DNA of 64,000 bases from Areca catechu (GCA_021397845.1 CM038039.1:4829731-4893730); one strand, 5' to 3'. Counted from the stretch's first letter, positions 47,401 through 60,287 are shown. Program-made: numbers and translations. Notes: generated from the sequence alone by a model not told the origin.

Positions 47401-50400
47401 CACGGTGAACACCTTTTGGATGCTCACTAAGGTTGTCCAAGGATAACTTGTGCTATGTAGAGGAAACTTTGAAGAACTGAATAAAGGAGTTGGAAGAAAT
47501 AAAAGGATAGTTTTTCCACCCAGCATTATCTTCTCAACAACTCCCAATCGCATGAAGTGAGTTATTCGGTTGGCAAGTTATTTGAGCATCCAACAACCCC
47601 TTACTTCCTAAACACCATTACAAAATAGGCTTGATATAACATAAAGCTTGTTCCACATTTTTGTTGCACGGGTCAATGGTAGCTTGATTTGGCATCTTGC
47701 AAATTCTGCCTTGAGTTGGGTAGGGGAACCATTTCTTTTTCTCATTTATATAAAATCTATAAAGATTAATAAAGTTGCTATCCATATTCATTTGCTTGTT
47801 TAGATATAGTTGATATATCATATACTATCCTGTTATCCAAAATTATCTCTTGAGTTATAGGCATATGGATATTGCAAGGTACCTTCATTTAACTTGTCTA
47901 TCTGTCCTTGTTATAATAAATCTAATATAACAAAACTAGTAGGACTAGGGCTTTTTAAGACCACAATTCTGAATAGTCCTTATATTTGATTATAATTTTG
48001 GCACAATTGCTAATCATGGCCTTTATTTTTAATTCTATTGGATTTTCTACTTGACTATTTTAGAATTTGCCTTAAAATTTTGCATTCTAGATTAATCCCA
48101 GTCAATTAACATGATCATTTGCTAACAGGTTACCAAAAATAAGATCCCTCATCAAGGTTCGCCGAAATAGTATCAGTGGGGGTATCGGCTAGAGATTGGT
48201 TCGGCATGATATAGGTCTTTACCATGCTGTTCCCAGGTGTATTGAAAGGTTCGTAACCTAAGAGGGAGGGGGAGGTGGAGAAGGAAAGAGAGGGAGAGAG
48301 GAAAGGGGAGAAAGAGGGGCCAAGGACTCACCAGCCCGGCAAGGAGCTTTGAGAGCTCCAGATGTTTGAAGAGAGGGAGAGAGAGAAGGATTCACAATGA
48401 CCAACCCTAGGAGGGATTCAAACAGGCGAAGCTGCAGAATTGTGATCTGGGGAGGGTTTTGAACCAAGAGGGGGAGAGTAACCTCAAGTGATTGGAGAGG
48501 GAGTGGAAGTGCAATTAGGGATTGGATTATGTGAATGGAAGCATGATTAGGGCCGGCTATTATGTACTGAATGAAGGTGCTGAACCGTGCTAGTAACTTA
48601 CTAGTCCAGTTTCCTCATTACACCCTGAGCTAGTCGATTTGGCATGGTTCAACAAACCATTCCCCTCATGATAATTTATGTTATAATCAGTCTAGGGTGC
48701 GAAGTCTAAGAAGATAACTGAAGGAAACCCTTTGTGTGGTTGTGAAGTAACTTGCTTTTTCACAATAAATCCAAAAAGAACAAAATCTCCCTTTTAACAT
48801 TATTGTAGTGAGTCAAACTCATTGGTGAAGTCCAAACTACCAATTTCTAAAAATTGTATATAAGACCATGTGATGAGCATCCAAGAATCTGATGCGTATT
48901 TGACTCAGATATGCATCCAACACAGATTCTAGGTGCTGGACCCGAGTGTGGAGGTAACACACCCTTTTCATCCTCATGTAAATCTGTGTTTCATTTCTTT
49001 TTTCCCTTTAAAATATGAATCTACCAATGGTATATCTTGAGAAACAATGTGCTTGTTTACCAGCTAGCATGAAGTCATATCACCATGCTTCTTGTATTGA
49101 TGTTGTGAAAATTCAAATGCTAGCAACTTTCTTTTCTCCCTTGTGCAGGATTTCCTGGCAAGAGATTGCTCAGACGTAATGCGAAGAGGTGTCTTCAGAA
49201 AATCAGCCTGTTTGGCTATTGACACTGAACTTTGCTATCCTGATGACAAGTGCAAGATGCATAAATCAAATGCGCTTTGTTTTTCTGCTCAATCTTCATT
49301 TTTTCTGAGCATGCATCTCAAGTCTTTGATGGATAAAAATGCATCTTCCATCAGCTTTCAAAAGCCCAATTCAACATCTTCGCATGACTGCCCAGGAAAC
49401 TATGATGGGTTAATTGGTGAGGGCCACTCTCCTGTTGAGGATTTGTCTGATCAAGTATCAGACGTCACTCTCGAGAATCTTGGGTCTTCTTCATGCCAGA
49501 CTGCTACCAGTTCTGGATGGTTAAATCATGGTTACTCAAAGGTAGAGACTGATGCTCTCTCCGTAAGCAATGATGGTGATTGGATGAAATCCTCTCAGAA
49601 ACTCTTAAAACATGACGTTGATATGACTGGGAATTCTGTAGGTTGCAGTGATTTGGGGAAGAATGCAAGTAATAAGACAGGCATCCAATGTCAAAAGTTT
49701 TGCCAGGGTGCTGAAAAGACATGTTCTTCATTCCCTGAAGATTGTTCTCCAGATCGGTCTGATGGTGCATATACTTCTTGTTTGAATGAAAGCAATGCCC
49801 AGACAATATTTTATCAAGCTGAGGAACAATTATATGGTAGTGGAAGACAATCTGTTCGATCTGCATCCAAATTGGTCTCGGAAATGAATGGTGATATGAC
49901 CCACAGCCCAAATACAACTCAACAAAGCATATGGCATCACAATCAGCATAATTTGATTTCACCAAAATTTGGTCATTACTCAAAATTGTGGCCCGAAGAT
50001 TTTGTTCAGAAAGGATTTGTTAATACCACTAGAAAACCTCGAACTCAGATTTCATGTTCATTGCAAGTTGGAAATTATGGCTTTGGTTCAAACAATCAAG
50101 GCCATCACAACAAGGGACATCTTTGTAAGAAAATTAAAACTGCAAACAGGATGCTTAATGGTTCTGAAGTTCCTCAAACCTACTTAGAATCATTGACTTG
50201 TGATGCAAATGTCCTGATTACAGTAGGGGACAGGGGTTTGAGAGAATGTGGGGCACAGGTTGTCCTTGACTCTGATGGTCAAAAGGATTGGTGGATAGCA
50301 GTTAAATTCTCTGGGGTCACCAAGTATGTGCACAAGGCAAATCAGTTTCTGCAGCCTGGCACCTCAAATCGTTATACTCATGCTATGATGTGGAAAGGAG

Positions 50401-52020
50401 GACAGGATTGGGCTCTGGAGTTCACAAGCCGAAGCCATTGGTCACTTTTTAAGGTGATGCATGAAGAATGCTACAATCGAAACCTTAGAGCTGCTTCTAT
50501 TAAAAACATTCCTGTTCCAGGTGTTCATCTAATTGATGATGGTGAGGAGGATGTTGAGCTGCCTGTTATTCACAGCTCAAATTATCATCGGCAGATTGGG
50601 ACTGAGGTTGAGATGGCCTTGGATCCATCTCATGTGTTGTATGACATGGATAGTGATGATGAGGAGTGGATTTCAGAATACAAACTGCATTTGGATGGTA
50701 ATGGGAGTAGGGCAGCTGAGATTACCGATGATATGTTTGAGAGGATCATGGACTTGTTTGAGAAAATTGCATATGCTAAACAACGTGACATCTTCACTGA
50801 TGATGAATTACTAGAGTTCATGGTTGAATTTGGTCCACTGGACACCATTAAAGCTGTCTGCGAACACTGGCATGAAAAGAGGCAGAAGAAGGGTTTGCCC
50901 CTGATTCGGCAATTGCAGGTGAGCTTTATTCTGTATTCTCTCTATTGCACCAGTTCTTCAAGTTTCGGACATTTTCTTTGGCATTTCCTAAATCTATACT
51001 AAATCAGATAATATTTCTTTGGTAAGTAACTTCATTTGTTAAATCATGATGATTTCTTCCTATTCTGCTTCTCGTATTCCATTTTCATTCTTTTATTTGA
51101 TCCAGCCTCCGTTGTGGGAGCATTACGAGCAGCAATTAAGAGAATGGGGATTGGCTATGAGCAAAATTCGCAGTTCACTTGGTGGGTACCAAAATAAGGC
51201 ATGTCAAGTTGAAAAACCTCCCATGTTTGCTTTCTGTTTGAAGCCACGGGGCCTGGAAGTACCTAACAAATGTTTGAAGCAGCGATCACGCAAGAAGTTG
51301 ATGTTCACTGGTCACCACTATTCTTCAACAAGAGAGAAGGGTGGTGGTCGCCGTTCTTCTGGTACAACTTTAACATCATTCTAACCTGCTTTTGCATTAT
51401 GTGTTCTCCTTGATTGTCCTTCTTCCCACTGTACTTTCTTTTCTATGTCATCAGGCAGAAAATTAAACGAGTTTTCAGTTGGAGGGGAGAAGGCTTTGAT
51501 ATCTGAGCCAAACTATGAGTTTTCTTGTTCTCCTCAGTGGCGTTCATCTCTATCTGGTTACTCACCAAGGGATGATGTGAGGACTGGAATTCTAACAATG
51601 AGCAGAGATGTTCCAGATAGAAGCCAACTCCCGAAACTTTATAGGATTAATTCAAAGATAAACAGAACATTGCCACCTCCAAGGGATTCTCAGATGTTGC
51701 CATTTTCCCATATATTTTCAGATGATGGAGAACCAAGGAGAAATGAAGTCAATCGATGGAGTGCTGATGTGTGCAAATGGCCTGGCACGAAGCAGTCACA
51801 GTTGGATGAGTTTCAGAGGCAACAAGCTGAAACGAGAGAGTTTAGGTTGCATGATGCACCAACTGCAGCTCAACATGCATCAAACATGGCTAAGCTTAAG
51901 AGGGAAAAAGCTCAGTGGTTGTTGCGCAAGGCTGATCTTTCTCTTCATAAAGCAACAGCTGCATTTATGACCGCAGAAGCGATAAAAGCATCTCAGAAAG
52001 ATGTGATTGGTGATCATTAG
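44457..52020 (+). CDS. Enhancer-of-polycomb-like protein
   Basis: A four-coding-exon gene: 44457-46807, 49149-50918, 51106-51361 and 51455-52020. All borders are GT-AG and the last three exons join in frame; total about 1,640 residues, normal for plant EPL proteins. The EPL family is a scaffold of the NuA4-type histone acetyltransferase complex in the nucleus. The N-terminal part is basic and serine rich. A Tudor-like region (IRIYWPLDKTWYFGVVKNYD) starts at about residue 372. The EPL-A type motif VLYDMDSDDEEW is near 50634. The C-terminal part (51455-52020) has the KREKAQWLLRKADLSLHKA helix. Exon 1 is not in one frame: an AGAGAG at 46601-46606 shifts the reading and creates a TGA at 46620-46622, while homologous sequence goes on in the next frame to 46807. 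This may be a true mutation or a sequence error. Confidence 0.88.
46808..49148. other. Large intron 1 of the EPL-like gene
   Basis: 2.3 kb, donor gtaaat, acceptor ttgtgcag. It includes a purine-rich stretch (48250-48480) and a segment with 'atcggctagagattggttcggcatgatat' (48150-48240) that resembles dispersed repeat sequence. No coding features are supported. Confidence 0.75.
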
Positions 52021-53220
52021 ATGTGTATCAGTTATATCTCAGGCATGAAGAAAGCAGGAGAAAAAAAAAAGGCACATTTTTTCCATTTTGGTGGCCCAGA
52101 TGTTTGCATAGATTGGCAGAGGCATTTCTTTCTTGAAACGAGCTGTTTAGCCATCCACAATGATTTCCAGGCAAACCATTGTCATTAGGACTGTGCAAAC
52201 CAAGATAAGTCGATTTTGAGAATTTTGATCAGGTGGTCAATTTTATCATTTTGGCTTTTTACTATAGTAACTCTCCATTAAGGCAGAGTCTTGAAACTCC
52301 AATCAGGGGATTGTATGTAGTTTTTTGGTTGATACATATTGTACAGAAATTTTTCTTTTTTAGTTATTTGTTATTTCTGCAAATGTGTGCTGATGGGAGT
52401 GCACTTGACCAAAAATACAACCATGTGCTGAAAATGTTCTTGTTGCCATGGTCTTCACGCTTGCTTTATGGGCAACAACAGTGAATGTAGAGGTATACAA
52501 GTTCATTGAAACCTTCAAACTGATGACATGAGAATCGTGCCAATTATCAAGTAATAAATGTTAGTAGTTTGTATAACATCTCATGTGATCAGCACCGGAA
52601 TATTTGTTAACATTACTTTCCAAAGTCCCAAGCATTTTTAGGAAGAATTTTGTTGTTTTGACTGCTTATGCGATTGTGTACTTTAGATTGATTTAACTAT
52701 AATTGGTTACCTGTCCATTCCAGCAACACTAGTTAGCTGATTATACTTCTACCACCAAAGTTTGAGAATTTTTTAAGTTCTACAGCAAACAGTTTTGAAT
52801 TGGTTTTACCTTTTTTGTGTGTGTGTTTTATTGCTTTAATCTTTAAGTGCATTAGTAATTTCTATGCATGTAATAAGGTACACCATCTCGGTACCTGTTC
52901 CTGTACTAGTGCCATCTTGTTACTATCAATTTGGTATCGGTACGGTATATCCCATACTGTGTACTTCAAGGTATTATAGCATGCATTGCTATATAGATTC
53001 GAACTATCAGTTACTCTGGTATAAAATGTTAAATATTTTTATCATTTATATTTTAGCCAAAATATTGATTTGCTGTTATAGATATGGTTTACTGTGTCAT
53101 TTGTTATGGGGCATATCATACTGTATTGGTACCATATTAATATGATATTTTATACTGTATTCTTATATCATCCAAACTACATACCAATTTTATAATAAAA
53201 TGGTATCTATACATAGTTCG
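52021..53220 (+). other. 3' untranslated region and intergenic sequence
   Basis: Likely 3' UTR of the EPL-like gene, with an AATAAA at 52553-52558 as the candidate polyadenylation signal. Further right (52870-53200) a repeat-like stretch with 'ggtatcggtacggtat' motifs appears. No gene. Confidence 0.55.
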
Positions 53221-53221
53221 C

Positions 53222-53493
53222 GGCGAGTCTTAGTTGTAGAAGGTTTTAACCTGATTTGCTTTGTCAGTGGTATAAGTAAATATGCATAAGATATTGCCAA
53301 GATGGTAGTGTAGTTGGTTGGGATCTTGTTTCGTAATCAATTAGTCATGATCAATGCGGCGAGTCTTAGTTGTAGAAGGTTTCAACCTGATTTGCTTTGC
53401 CAGTGGTATAAGTAAACATGCATAAGATATTGCCAAGATGATAGTGTAGCTGGTTGGGATCTTGTCTTGTAATCAATTAGTCATGATCAATTA
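53222..53493. repeat. 136-bp tandem duplication
   Basis: Two copies starting ggcgagtcttagttgtag at 53222 and 53358, about 94% identical by eye. No coding content. Confidence 0.9.
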
Positions 53494-53530
53494 GTTAGAT
53501 TCGGAACGTGACTCTAGGAAGATTATTTTT

Positions 53531-53700
53531 CGAGCACATGATCAGTTGGTTGACATATTTATCCTTGGATGAAAAAAAAAAAAAGCTACAGAAATCCAGC
53601 TCGTTGGAACATTTATTTCTTCGAGCACACGACCAGTTGGTTGACATATTCATCCTTGAATGAAAAAAAAAGGCTACGAAAATTCAGCTCCTTGGACATT
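53531..53700. repeat. 91-bp tandem duplication
   Basis: Copies starting cgagcaca at 53531 and 53622, each with a poly-A run and a 'cagctc.ttgga' end. The two tandem duplications lie side by side. Confidence 0.85.
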
Positions 53701-55098
53701 TCCTGGTGGGACAAATGGAGGTCGGGATCATGCCAGAGGGCTTGACCGGCGGCTTGACCGGCGGCTAGTGGCGGTGTGACTGGCTGGCGAGAAAACAAAG
53801 AGAAACAACTCAGGAAAAACAGGGGAACCAGGCTTTTCTTTTCTTCTTAGCCATCGGCCACTCACGGTGGCCACGGCTACACCGTGGAGGAAGGCAGGGA
53901 GGTTGAGTAGTCCGTCCGGAGGCTCATCAACGGAGAACAGTGCCGGCGGTGGCCGGAAAAAGAGAAAAACAGAGGATGCAGTCAGAGGGCTTTGCCGGTC
54001 AATTTCCGGCCGATTCCTTGGCTGGCGACTGTGGTTTAAGGCTGTGGGAAGAAGAGGAAGCAATGAGGTGGCCATAATGAAAGGAAAATGGCGAGCTCAA
54101 GAGGGAAGAAGGGGAAGAAAGGGGCCGCAGTGATCGGTGATAGGTGATCGACGGTGGAGGATTCAGGTCTTTCAAGCTTTTTTTTTTTTTTTTTTTCTCC
54201 GCTTTGGGCTATTTTGTAGATGGGCCGGGGCAAATGGTCATACAAGGATGCGATAGGCCCCAAAGACCAAAGTTAGGATTAATTTTTAGGCTTTTTGTCC
54301 TAGAGTTGTCTATGGTGTCTATGGGCAAAATCATTGCCCAAAACTTTGTGAAATCATACGCAAGTCTTTCAAATCTAAAGAACATTGTTGGTTTTTATGA
54401 TGTTACTCTATGTTTTAAAACTTCTTGAATGAAATTATAGCTTCGAGTTGCATGCTACCTAATTTGTCCGTACGTATATATAAAATTAATTAACAGTTTT
54501 TAGCCTAGAATTTAGAGGGCACATGTCAGTCACTGGAGTCATCGCAAGCCAAAACGAGTGCCATACATGATGGATAGCATCATGATAGGTTGAATGAGGA
54601 TTCATAACCTTGTCCAGAGTTGGATTAAGGATTCAGCCTATGGCTGTGCTTATGACCGCTGACATGCAGAGAATAATATTTTAACTATTCTAGTTTCGTG
54701 AGTTGTTAACCGAGGAGGGATTAGGCTGGGATGGCCCATGACCACCTCATGCTTATCTGGTTTCAGCCCTATGTTAGCCTCATTGTGAATCCAGAACAAG
54801 TTTCCGTAGTAAATTAAACCGGTCTCAGCAGTATCGATCTCCACCTAAAAAGCCCTGACCAAAGTCGCCTAAAGAGTATGGAGCAAAATATCCAAGAGAA
54901 TTTTGCGAGTACATCAGTATAATTCAAACCTGAGCTGTTTTGGTTCAAATGTTAGTCACACCAGGCGAGGCCCGACCAACTTGCTACTATAAAATGGCAC
55001 AATAAATTGATAAAAGTGATACCAATTTTACATTATTATAATGTTCAACCTTGGAACAGCACGAGGAGATACTGGCACAACATTTTATCCACACATCA
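53701..55098. other. Intergenic, simple GC-rich then AT-rich sequence
   Basis: 53700-54130 is purine/pyrimidine biased with overlapping open frames on both strands and no recognisable domain. A poly-T tract is at 54177-54196. The part from 54850 to 55098 may be the 3' untranslated region of the minus-strand hydrolase. Confidence 0.45.
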
Positions 55099-55594
55099 TT
55101 ACCCCGAGACACCAGAATTCGCACTACATTCCTCATTGGAAACCTTGCTATCTTTCTGCGGTTCCATTGCGGCTAAGACCCTGTCAAGAGCTTCGATGAG
55201 CGTCTGATGGGCAGTGAGCTGCGGAAAATGCCCATGGGACACTACAGTCTCTACCATTGCCTTACCCTTCATCTTGTGCTGCATATAATGGGCGACGGAG
55301 GTGGGCACAGCGATGTCATTGGTACCTTGGATTATGGTGCAAGGCACCTCAACCTTCTCCAAAACATCCCTCAGATCGCTCAAAAAGATCAGCCTTGCAA
55401 CAGATAGTGCGATATCGGGTCTCATTTGCACAAAGCTCCTCTTGAATTTCTCGATGGAGATGGGATCATTTACCCCGATAGCAAGCGTGACATAGCTTTC
55501 AGCCCATGACCGGAAATTAGACTCGATATCGGTGAACATCTTTTCCACATCTATTCTCTCAAATCCTCCTTCATAATCTTCTGAATTTAAGTAC
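55099..55594 (-). CDS. Last exon of a D14/KAI2-like alpha/beta hydrolase (partial)
   Basis: Minus strand. The AG acceptor (ttttgtag, ending at 55595) is followed by YLNSEDYEGGF, the place where D14/KAI2 family genes have their single intron. The exon encodes about 165 residues and ends VSG-stop. It has the cap-domain MRPDIALSVARLIFLSD, the catalytic Asp in GTNDIAVP (codon 55315-55317) and the catalytic His in HGHFPQL (codon 55228-55230). D14-like proteins bind or hydrolyse strigolactone or karrikin-type butenolides; some, such as DLK2, have other roles. Exon 1, which would carry the nucleophilic Ser, is not found in 55595-56891, the 1.3 kb before element 4. It may lie beyond the element, outside the window, or be lost. 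Confidence 0.8.
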
Positions 55595-56891
55595 CTACAA
55601 AAATACAAGCTGGGTGAATTAATACCTGGTGATTCAGGGGGGGTATACATACGATGTTCTAATACTACCGTTCGCTCCATTGAATAGCTAGCAAAAATTT
55701 TCTCATGATTCGGGCTGATGGATATATAGAACTCCATTCGACCATTCAAGCATAATTTCTCACTCTGAAAAACAGGAAAAAAACAATACCATCACTTATT
55801 TCTCAAGCATCTGATCCACGTCCATTCACGATCTTACTAACACAAGTGGAGGAAATTTGTTAGAGCCCTTGCAACTTTATGCAAGGTGCAGGGTTTCGAT
55901 TCCACGTAGTGTAGCCCTTGTTAATTTGCTATTATTGAAATTATAATTATCGTTACTGTTGTTATTTAAAAATGAAAAGGGTTACCTCCCTAGTATTTTA
56001 ACTCTTGTTATTGTTGAAGACGGAAGGCCAATTAACCAAAATTATTTTATCGTTGTTATTATTAGGGATGCAAACAAGTTGAGATGCTCGCGGGCTACTT
56101 GAGCTCGGCTTGATTATTTTCGTGTTCGAGTTTTTTTTGTCAAGCTGTAGTAGTAAGATACTTGACTTGAAAGCCCATGAATCTATTCAAGTTTATATAT
56201 ATTTTAAATAATTTTATTTTTATTTATAATATAAATATATAAATATATATTATAAGTAGAATAAGATTCGATTTTGAGTTCGAATATAATTTGATTGATG
56301 TTTGAATCAAGTCGAGTCAAGTTCGAGTTTTTTTTTTTTTTGATCGAGCCGAGCTTGAGTTTAAAATACTAAGACTCGATCAAACTCGAATCAAATTTTA
56401 AATTCGAATATTTTAAATTAAGTTGAGCTCAAGCTTCTAACTACTCAACTCAACTTGATTTGATTACATCTCTATTTACTGCTGGACGGTAAAACGCAAC
56501 TCATTGAAAGATGAAATGGGAGGAGTGCCAGCAAACAGTTTCATAAGACCCAAGGGTAGAGCGAACTACTTGAAAGCCTATTTGGGATTTCCTGTTGGAT
56601 TGGTGGAGTGGACAGTAAGGATCCATGTAAACCTAATATCCCTCCAATCCAAATCCTTAAATTTAAAAAAAAAAGATTCCAGAGATTTTTTTTTTTTTTT
56701 TTCCGCCCCTCTTCCCGGAGATGAACAGGCTCAAGGATAAGATTTTAGGTTCAAATTACAATAAATGTTTGGAAGAATGCAAGCTGTGCAGGTCAACATA
56801 TCCTATTCTTGAGTTAAAATTCAGCCCGGCAGTCCTACCGGATTTCCCAAACAGGCCCATACCAGGCTACAAAACAACCGAGCTTCGGTAT
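55595..56891. other. Intron or upstream region of the hydrolase exon
   Basis: AT-rich DNA with no D14-type exon 1. It includes repeat-like stretches with 'tcgagtcaagttcgag' (56120-56460) of the kind often found in plant intergenic DNA. Confidence 0.5.
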
Positions 56892-57692
56892 TATTAGGAT
56901 ATGACAGATTTGATCTACTTATGTTGATTTGATGAGGAGTGAACTTGGTTGATCAAGTAATAGATCGACGCCCAAGGGATGCAAAGCTGATTAATGAAGA
57001 CCTAAAGCCAATCAATGAGCCATAAGGTCGATCAATGCTCAAGAGGCACAAAGTCGATCGATGCCCAAGATGCACCAGGCTGATCAATGCCCAAGGGGCG
57101 CAAGACCGATCAATGAGCCGTAAGGCTGATTAATGCCCAAGGGGCACAAAGCTGACTAATGCCCATAAGAAGTTTATTATTTAGGCTGACTTAAATATGC
57201 AGTTGACTGATGTTTGAGGGTGATTTAATAAGTCAACCTTGATGCTATGTCGACCAATATGATGGATTGGTCAAAGACGGTAAACCATAAGAACTATAAT
57301 AGATAATGATCACTGCATGTGCTAGTCCACTAATGAACTAATCGTTTACAGTTTTCTTAGCTGGATTCGGTTAGGATCGTAGCCTATAAATACTGGTGAA
57401 TAAGGAGCCTCTGGGAGGTTCATTTTCGAAACAGAGAAACTCTTGAACACGCTCTACTCTAGTTTTCTCTCAGATCTAATCTGTTTTAGTCTATACTCTA
57501 TGACTGACTTGAGCGTCGAAGTGTCCCCCCACCGGAACCCTTCCGGTGACAGGATTTATTTGTAGGGTTGGAAGATCAATTCAGCTGACAAAGACTTCTA
57601 TTAGGCGATGAAGAAGAGCTAGATCAACCTACTGAACTCATTTCCAATGAATTTGATCCAAGCTTGAGCGTCACAGCAATCTGGACATAACA
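56892..57692 (+). repeat. 5' LTR of element 4
   Basis: Starts tattaggatatga, ends ...ataaca. A TATA-like cctataaatact is near 57383-57394. The first part (56950-57170) is built of degenerate units of about 30 bp around 'gatcaatgcccaagggg.ca'. The first 278 bp recur in reverse complement at 59645-59921. Confidence 0.8.
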
Positions 57693-57751
57693 GATTAGCG
57701 CGCCAGGAAGGAGAATTTGATGAAAGAATTTTCAGGAATCTGAAGGGAAAC

Positions 57752-59422
57752 ATGGTAAAGGGTAGAATGCGAAAATTTTCTGTTGAAGAAGTTCATCATT
57801 CTCCAAGAGAGAATGATCCTATTCTAGATGGAATGAATGTTGCTCCTGCTGGTAATCTGAATCAAGAACAACTGGGTATCCTTTTGAATAAAATGGAGGT
57901 GCTCACTGCAGCAGTCCAGAATCTCCAAGAAATAGCTGCAAGTGGATCACCATGATCCACTGCTTCAAGGAGCAGCCATCGTTCTTCTCTCCATGTAAGC
58001 AAACGCCCAGGTCCAAGTCGACGTTCACCTTGTCAATACTCTTCATGACAGCACTCTCCCCTGAAGCAACGCCCCTGGTCTCACCATCATGTTAAGAGGT
58101 GAGACAAAGGGAAGTGCCCTCGATCTTACTCGACATCTTTCGGTGAATCAACCCCTGGCAGTGCTTAGACTCCAGATCTTAGAAGGACTGATAATTTGAG
58201 AGGAAATTTAGAAAGTTGGAACTACAGATCGCTAGGCTCGGCGAATAGAGGAAGACGGAGGATGCAATTCCAACCTACGACATCCTGCCTCCCTTTTCCA
58301 AGAAAATAATAGAGGAAAGGATTCCTCACCATTTTAAAATTCCTAAAGTAGAACCGTATGATGGATCGGCTGATCCTCTTAACCATCTAGATAGTTTTAA
58401 AGCCCACATGCTGATCCAAGGAGCGTCGGATGCGCTTCACTGCCTTGCTTTCCCAGTAACTTTGAAAAAGATAGAAAGAATGTGGTACTCTAGCCTCTAG
58501 CTAGGCACTGTTCATTCTTTTGAGCGGTTGGAAAGGCTATTCATCTCCCACTTCAGAACAAGTAGAAGAATGCCAAGGAACTCCGATAGTTTGTTCTTAA
58601 TTCAGCAACAAGAAGGAGAAACTTTAAGAGACTATGTAGCAAGATTCAATTTCTCCATGTTGGAGATCCTAGATCTCAACGAACATGTGGCAATGTCAGC
58701 CATGAAGAAGGAACTGCGAGCTCCCAGCTTTACATTCTCTTTAGACAAGAAATTTTTGACCAGCTATTCCGAACTGTTGGCTCATGTCCAAAAATATGCT
58801 CAAGCTGAAGAACAAGCCCTGAGTCGATGCCAAGTGGAAAGAAAATCAGCACCAAGCAAGAAAAAAATCAAAGAAGATTGGCTTCGATCTCCTAGAGTCT
58901 GACCAATTCAACGACAAACTCAGAGAGCCGAAGAACTTGGTCGGCAGGAGCTACGCCAACAGATTTGATGCTTACACCCCCTGACTCTTCCAAGAGAAAA
59001 TACTGATGGAAATAGAAAAAGAGAATTTTCTCTAAAGGACAAGACCAATGCGAGCTCCGCTTGCTGTATGCAACAAAGTTAAATACTGTCGATTCCATCA
59101 CGATCATGGACACACTACAGAAAAGTGTATCTAATTGAAGGACAAGATTGAAGATCTAATCAAATGCGGTTATCTGGGCAAGTATGTCCATAACCAAAGT
59201 CATAATCGACCAATTGAAGCAGCAACACCAAGGCTGACGGCCCCGAGAATGATTACTGATGGGACAGAGCTCCCTGATCAACAACCAACCGACAGATTAG
59301 TCGGAATGATCCATCACCAAGCAAGTTACGAAGATGACAGGATTGCAAAAAGACTTCGAAGGAGCATTAACTTTTTTGACGATGATCTACAAGGTGTTCA
59401 GATGCCGCACGACGACCTGTAA
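57752..59422 (+). pseudogene. gag remnant, element 4
   Basis: ATG 57752 opens about 67 codons, then stops. Gag resumes near 58260 (HFKIPKVEPYDGSADPLNHL) with a stop near 58500, then 58528-58902 (ETLRDYVARFNFSMLEILDL). The knuckle region C-x2-FHHDHGH-x4-KC is at about 59088-59130. Frame changes and stops between these parts make it a pseudogene. It is clearly homologous to the gag of elements 1 and 2. Confidence 0.82.
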
Positions 59423-59434
59423 TAATTTCTACGA

Positions 59435-59644
59435 TAATTGCAAATTATGATGTATGCAGAATTTTGATTGATAATAGAAGTTCTACTGAGGTTTTGCTTT
59501 ATGATGCTTTTGTCAAAATGAACTTACCAATTGATAAGCTACGAAGAACTCATATGCCATTGACTGGATTTGGCAGAAATTTTGAAAGAGTAAAGGGAGA
59601 AATTATACTTCCTGTAACCCTCAAAACAATGCCAAAACAAAGGA
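59435..59644 (+). pseudogene. Truncated protease, element 4
   Basis: Homologous to the protease of elements 1 and 2. The active-site triplet reads DNR instead of DNG (about 59470). The frame ends abruptly after a PKQRT segment, where the inverted LTR begins. Confidence 0.75.
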
Positions 59645-59921
59645 CTTATGGGCATTGGTCGGCTTCGTGCCCCTTGGACATTGATCAGCCTTATGACTCA
59701 TTGATCGGTCTTGCGCCCCTTGGGCATTAATCAGCAGGTGCCTCTTGGGCATCGATCGGCTTTGTGCCTCTTGAGCATTGATCAGCCTCACGGCTCATTG
59801 ATTAGCTTTAGGTCTTCATTAATTGGCTTTGCGCCTCTTGGATGCCGATCTATTACTTGATCAACCAAGTTCACTCCTCATCAAATCAACACAAGTAGAT
59901 CAAATCTATCATATCCCAATA
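59645..59921 (-). repeat. Inverted LTR fragment
   Basis: Reverse complement of 56892-57169, with perhaps 15% differences. It is the 5' part of the 3' LTR, cut where the element joins the protease sequence. With the 5' LTR it forms an inverted repeat with a 2.5-kb loop. Confidence 0.88.
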
Positions 59922-60287
59922 CTAGTCCGCCCAGCTTCTAAATTTATTAAATGAATGTCAGAAGCTTCTTTTTTTTTGCAAACTGGCGCTCCTATTCTCA
60001 AGCAGTGCATCTTAATGACGTGTCGATCTCCGAGAGGAAGAGTGGTTATAAAAAACTGACTACCATAGTTTGCTCCATCATTGCCATTTTTGAAATTTAC
60101 GAAGGTCGAAAGATCATCATCATCGAATAAATGTAAACATCTTGTCACCGATATGTCTGCCATCGGATCATGAGTAGTCGCTTCAGTTTTCCGAAAAGTC
60201 ATGTTTTTTCATTGGATATCATGGACAGGTGGCATGATTAGAGCTAATCTCAGTGTTCGAGAAAAAAATCTTAACCGCTGAACGCCA

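Larger units (their letters stand above)
56892..59644 (+). mobile_element. Tat-type element 4, plus-oriented half
   Basis: 5' LTR, gag and the start of protease of a Tat element in plus orientation. It breaks off at about 59644 inside protease and is joined to an inverted LTR piece (see 59645-64000). The LTR ends CA at 57692, followed by gattagcgcgccaggaagg, a primer-site-like tract in the form seen in elements 1 and 2. RT, RNase H and integrase are missing from the window. Confidence 0.82.

Noticed and set aside
53728..54263. Overlapping proline/serine-rich frames near 54 kb as a gene
   Set aside because: Low-complexity composition on both strands and no recognisable domain or splice pattern.
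59909..60202. 97-codon minus-strand frame near the LTR start of the inverted half of element 4
   Set aside because: It crosses the LTR border and polypurine-type tract and has no counterpart in elements 1-3.
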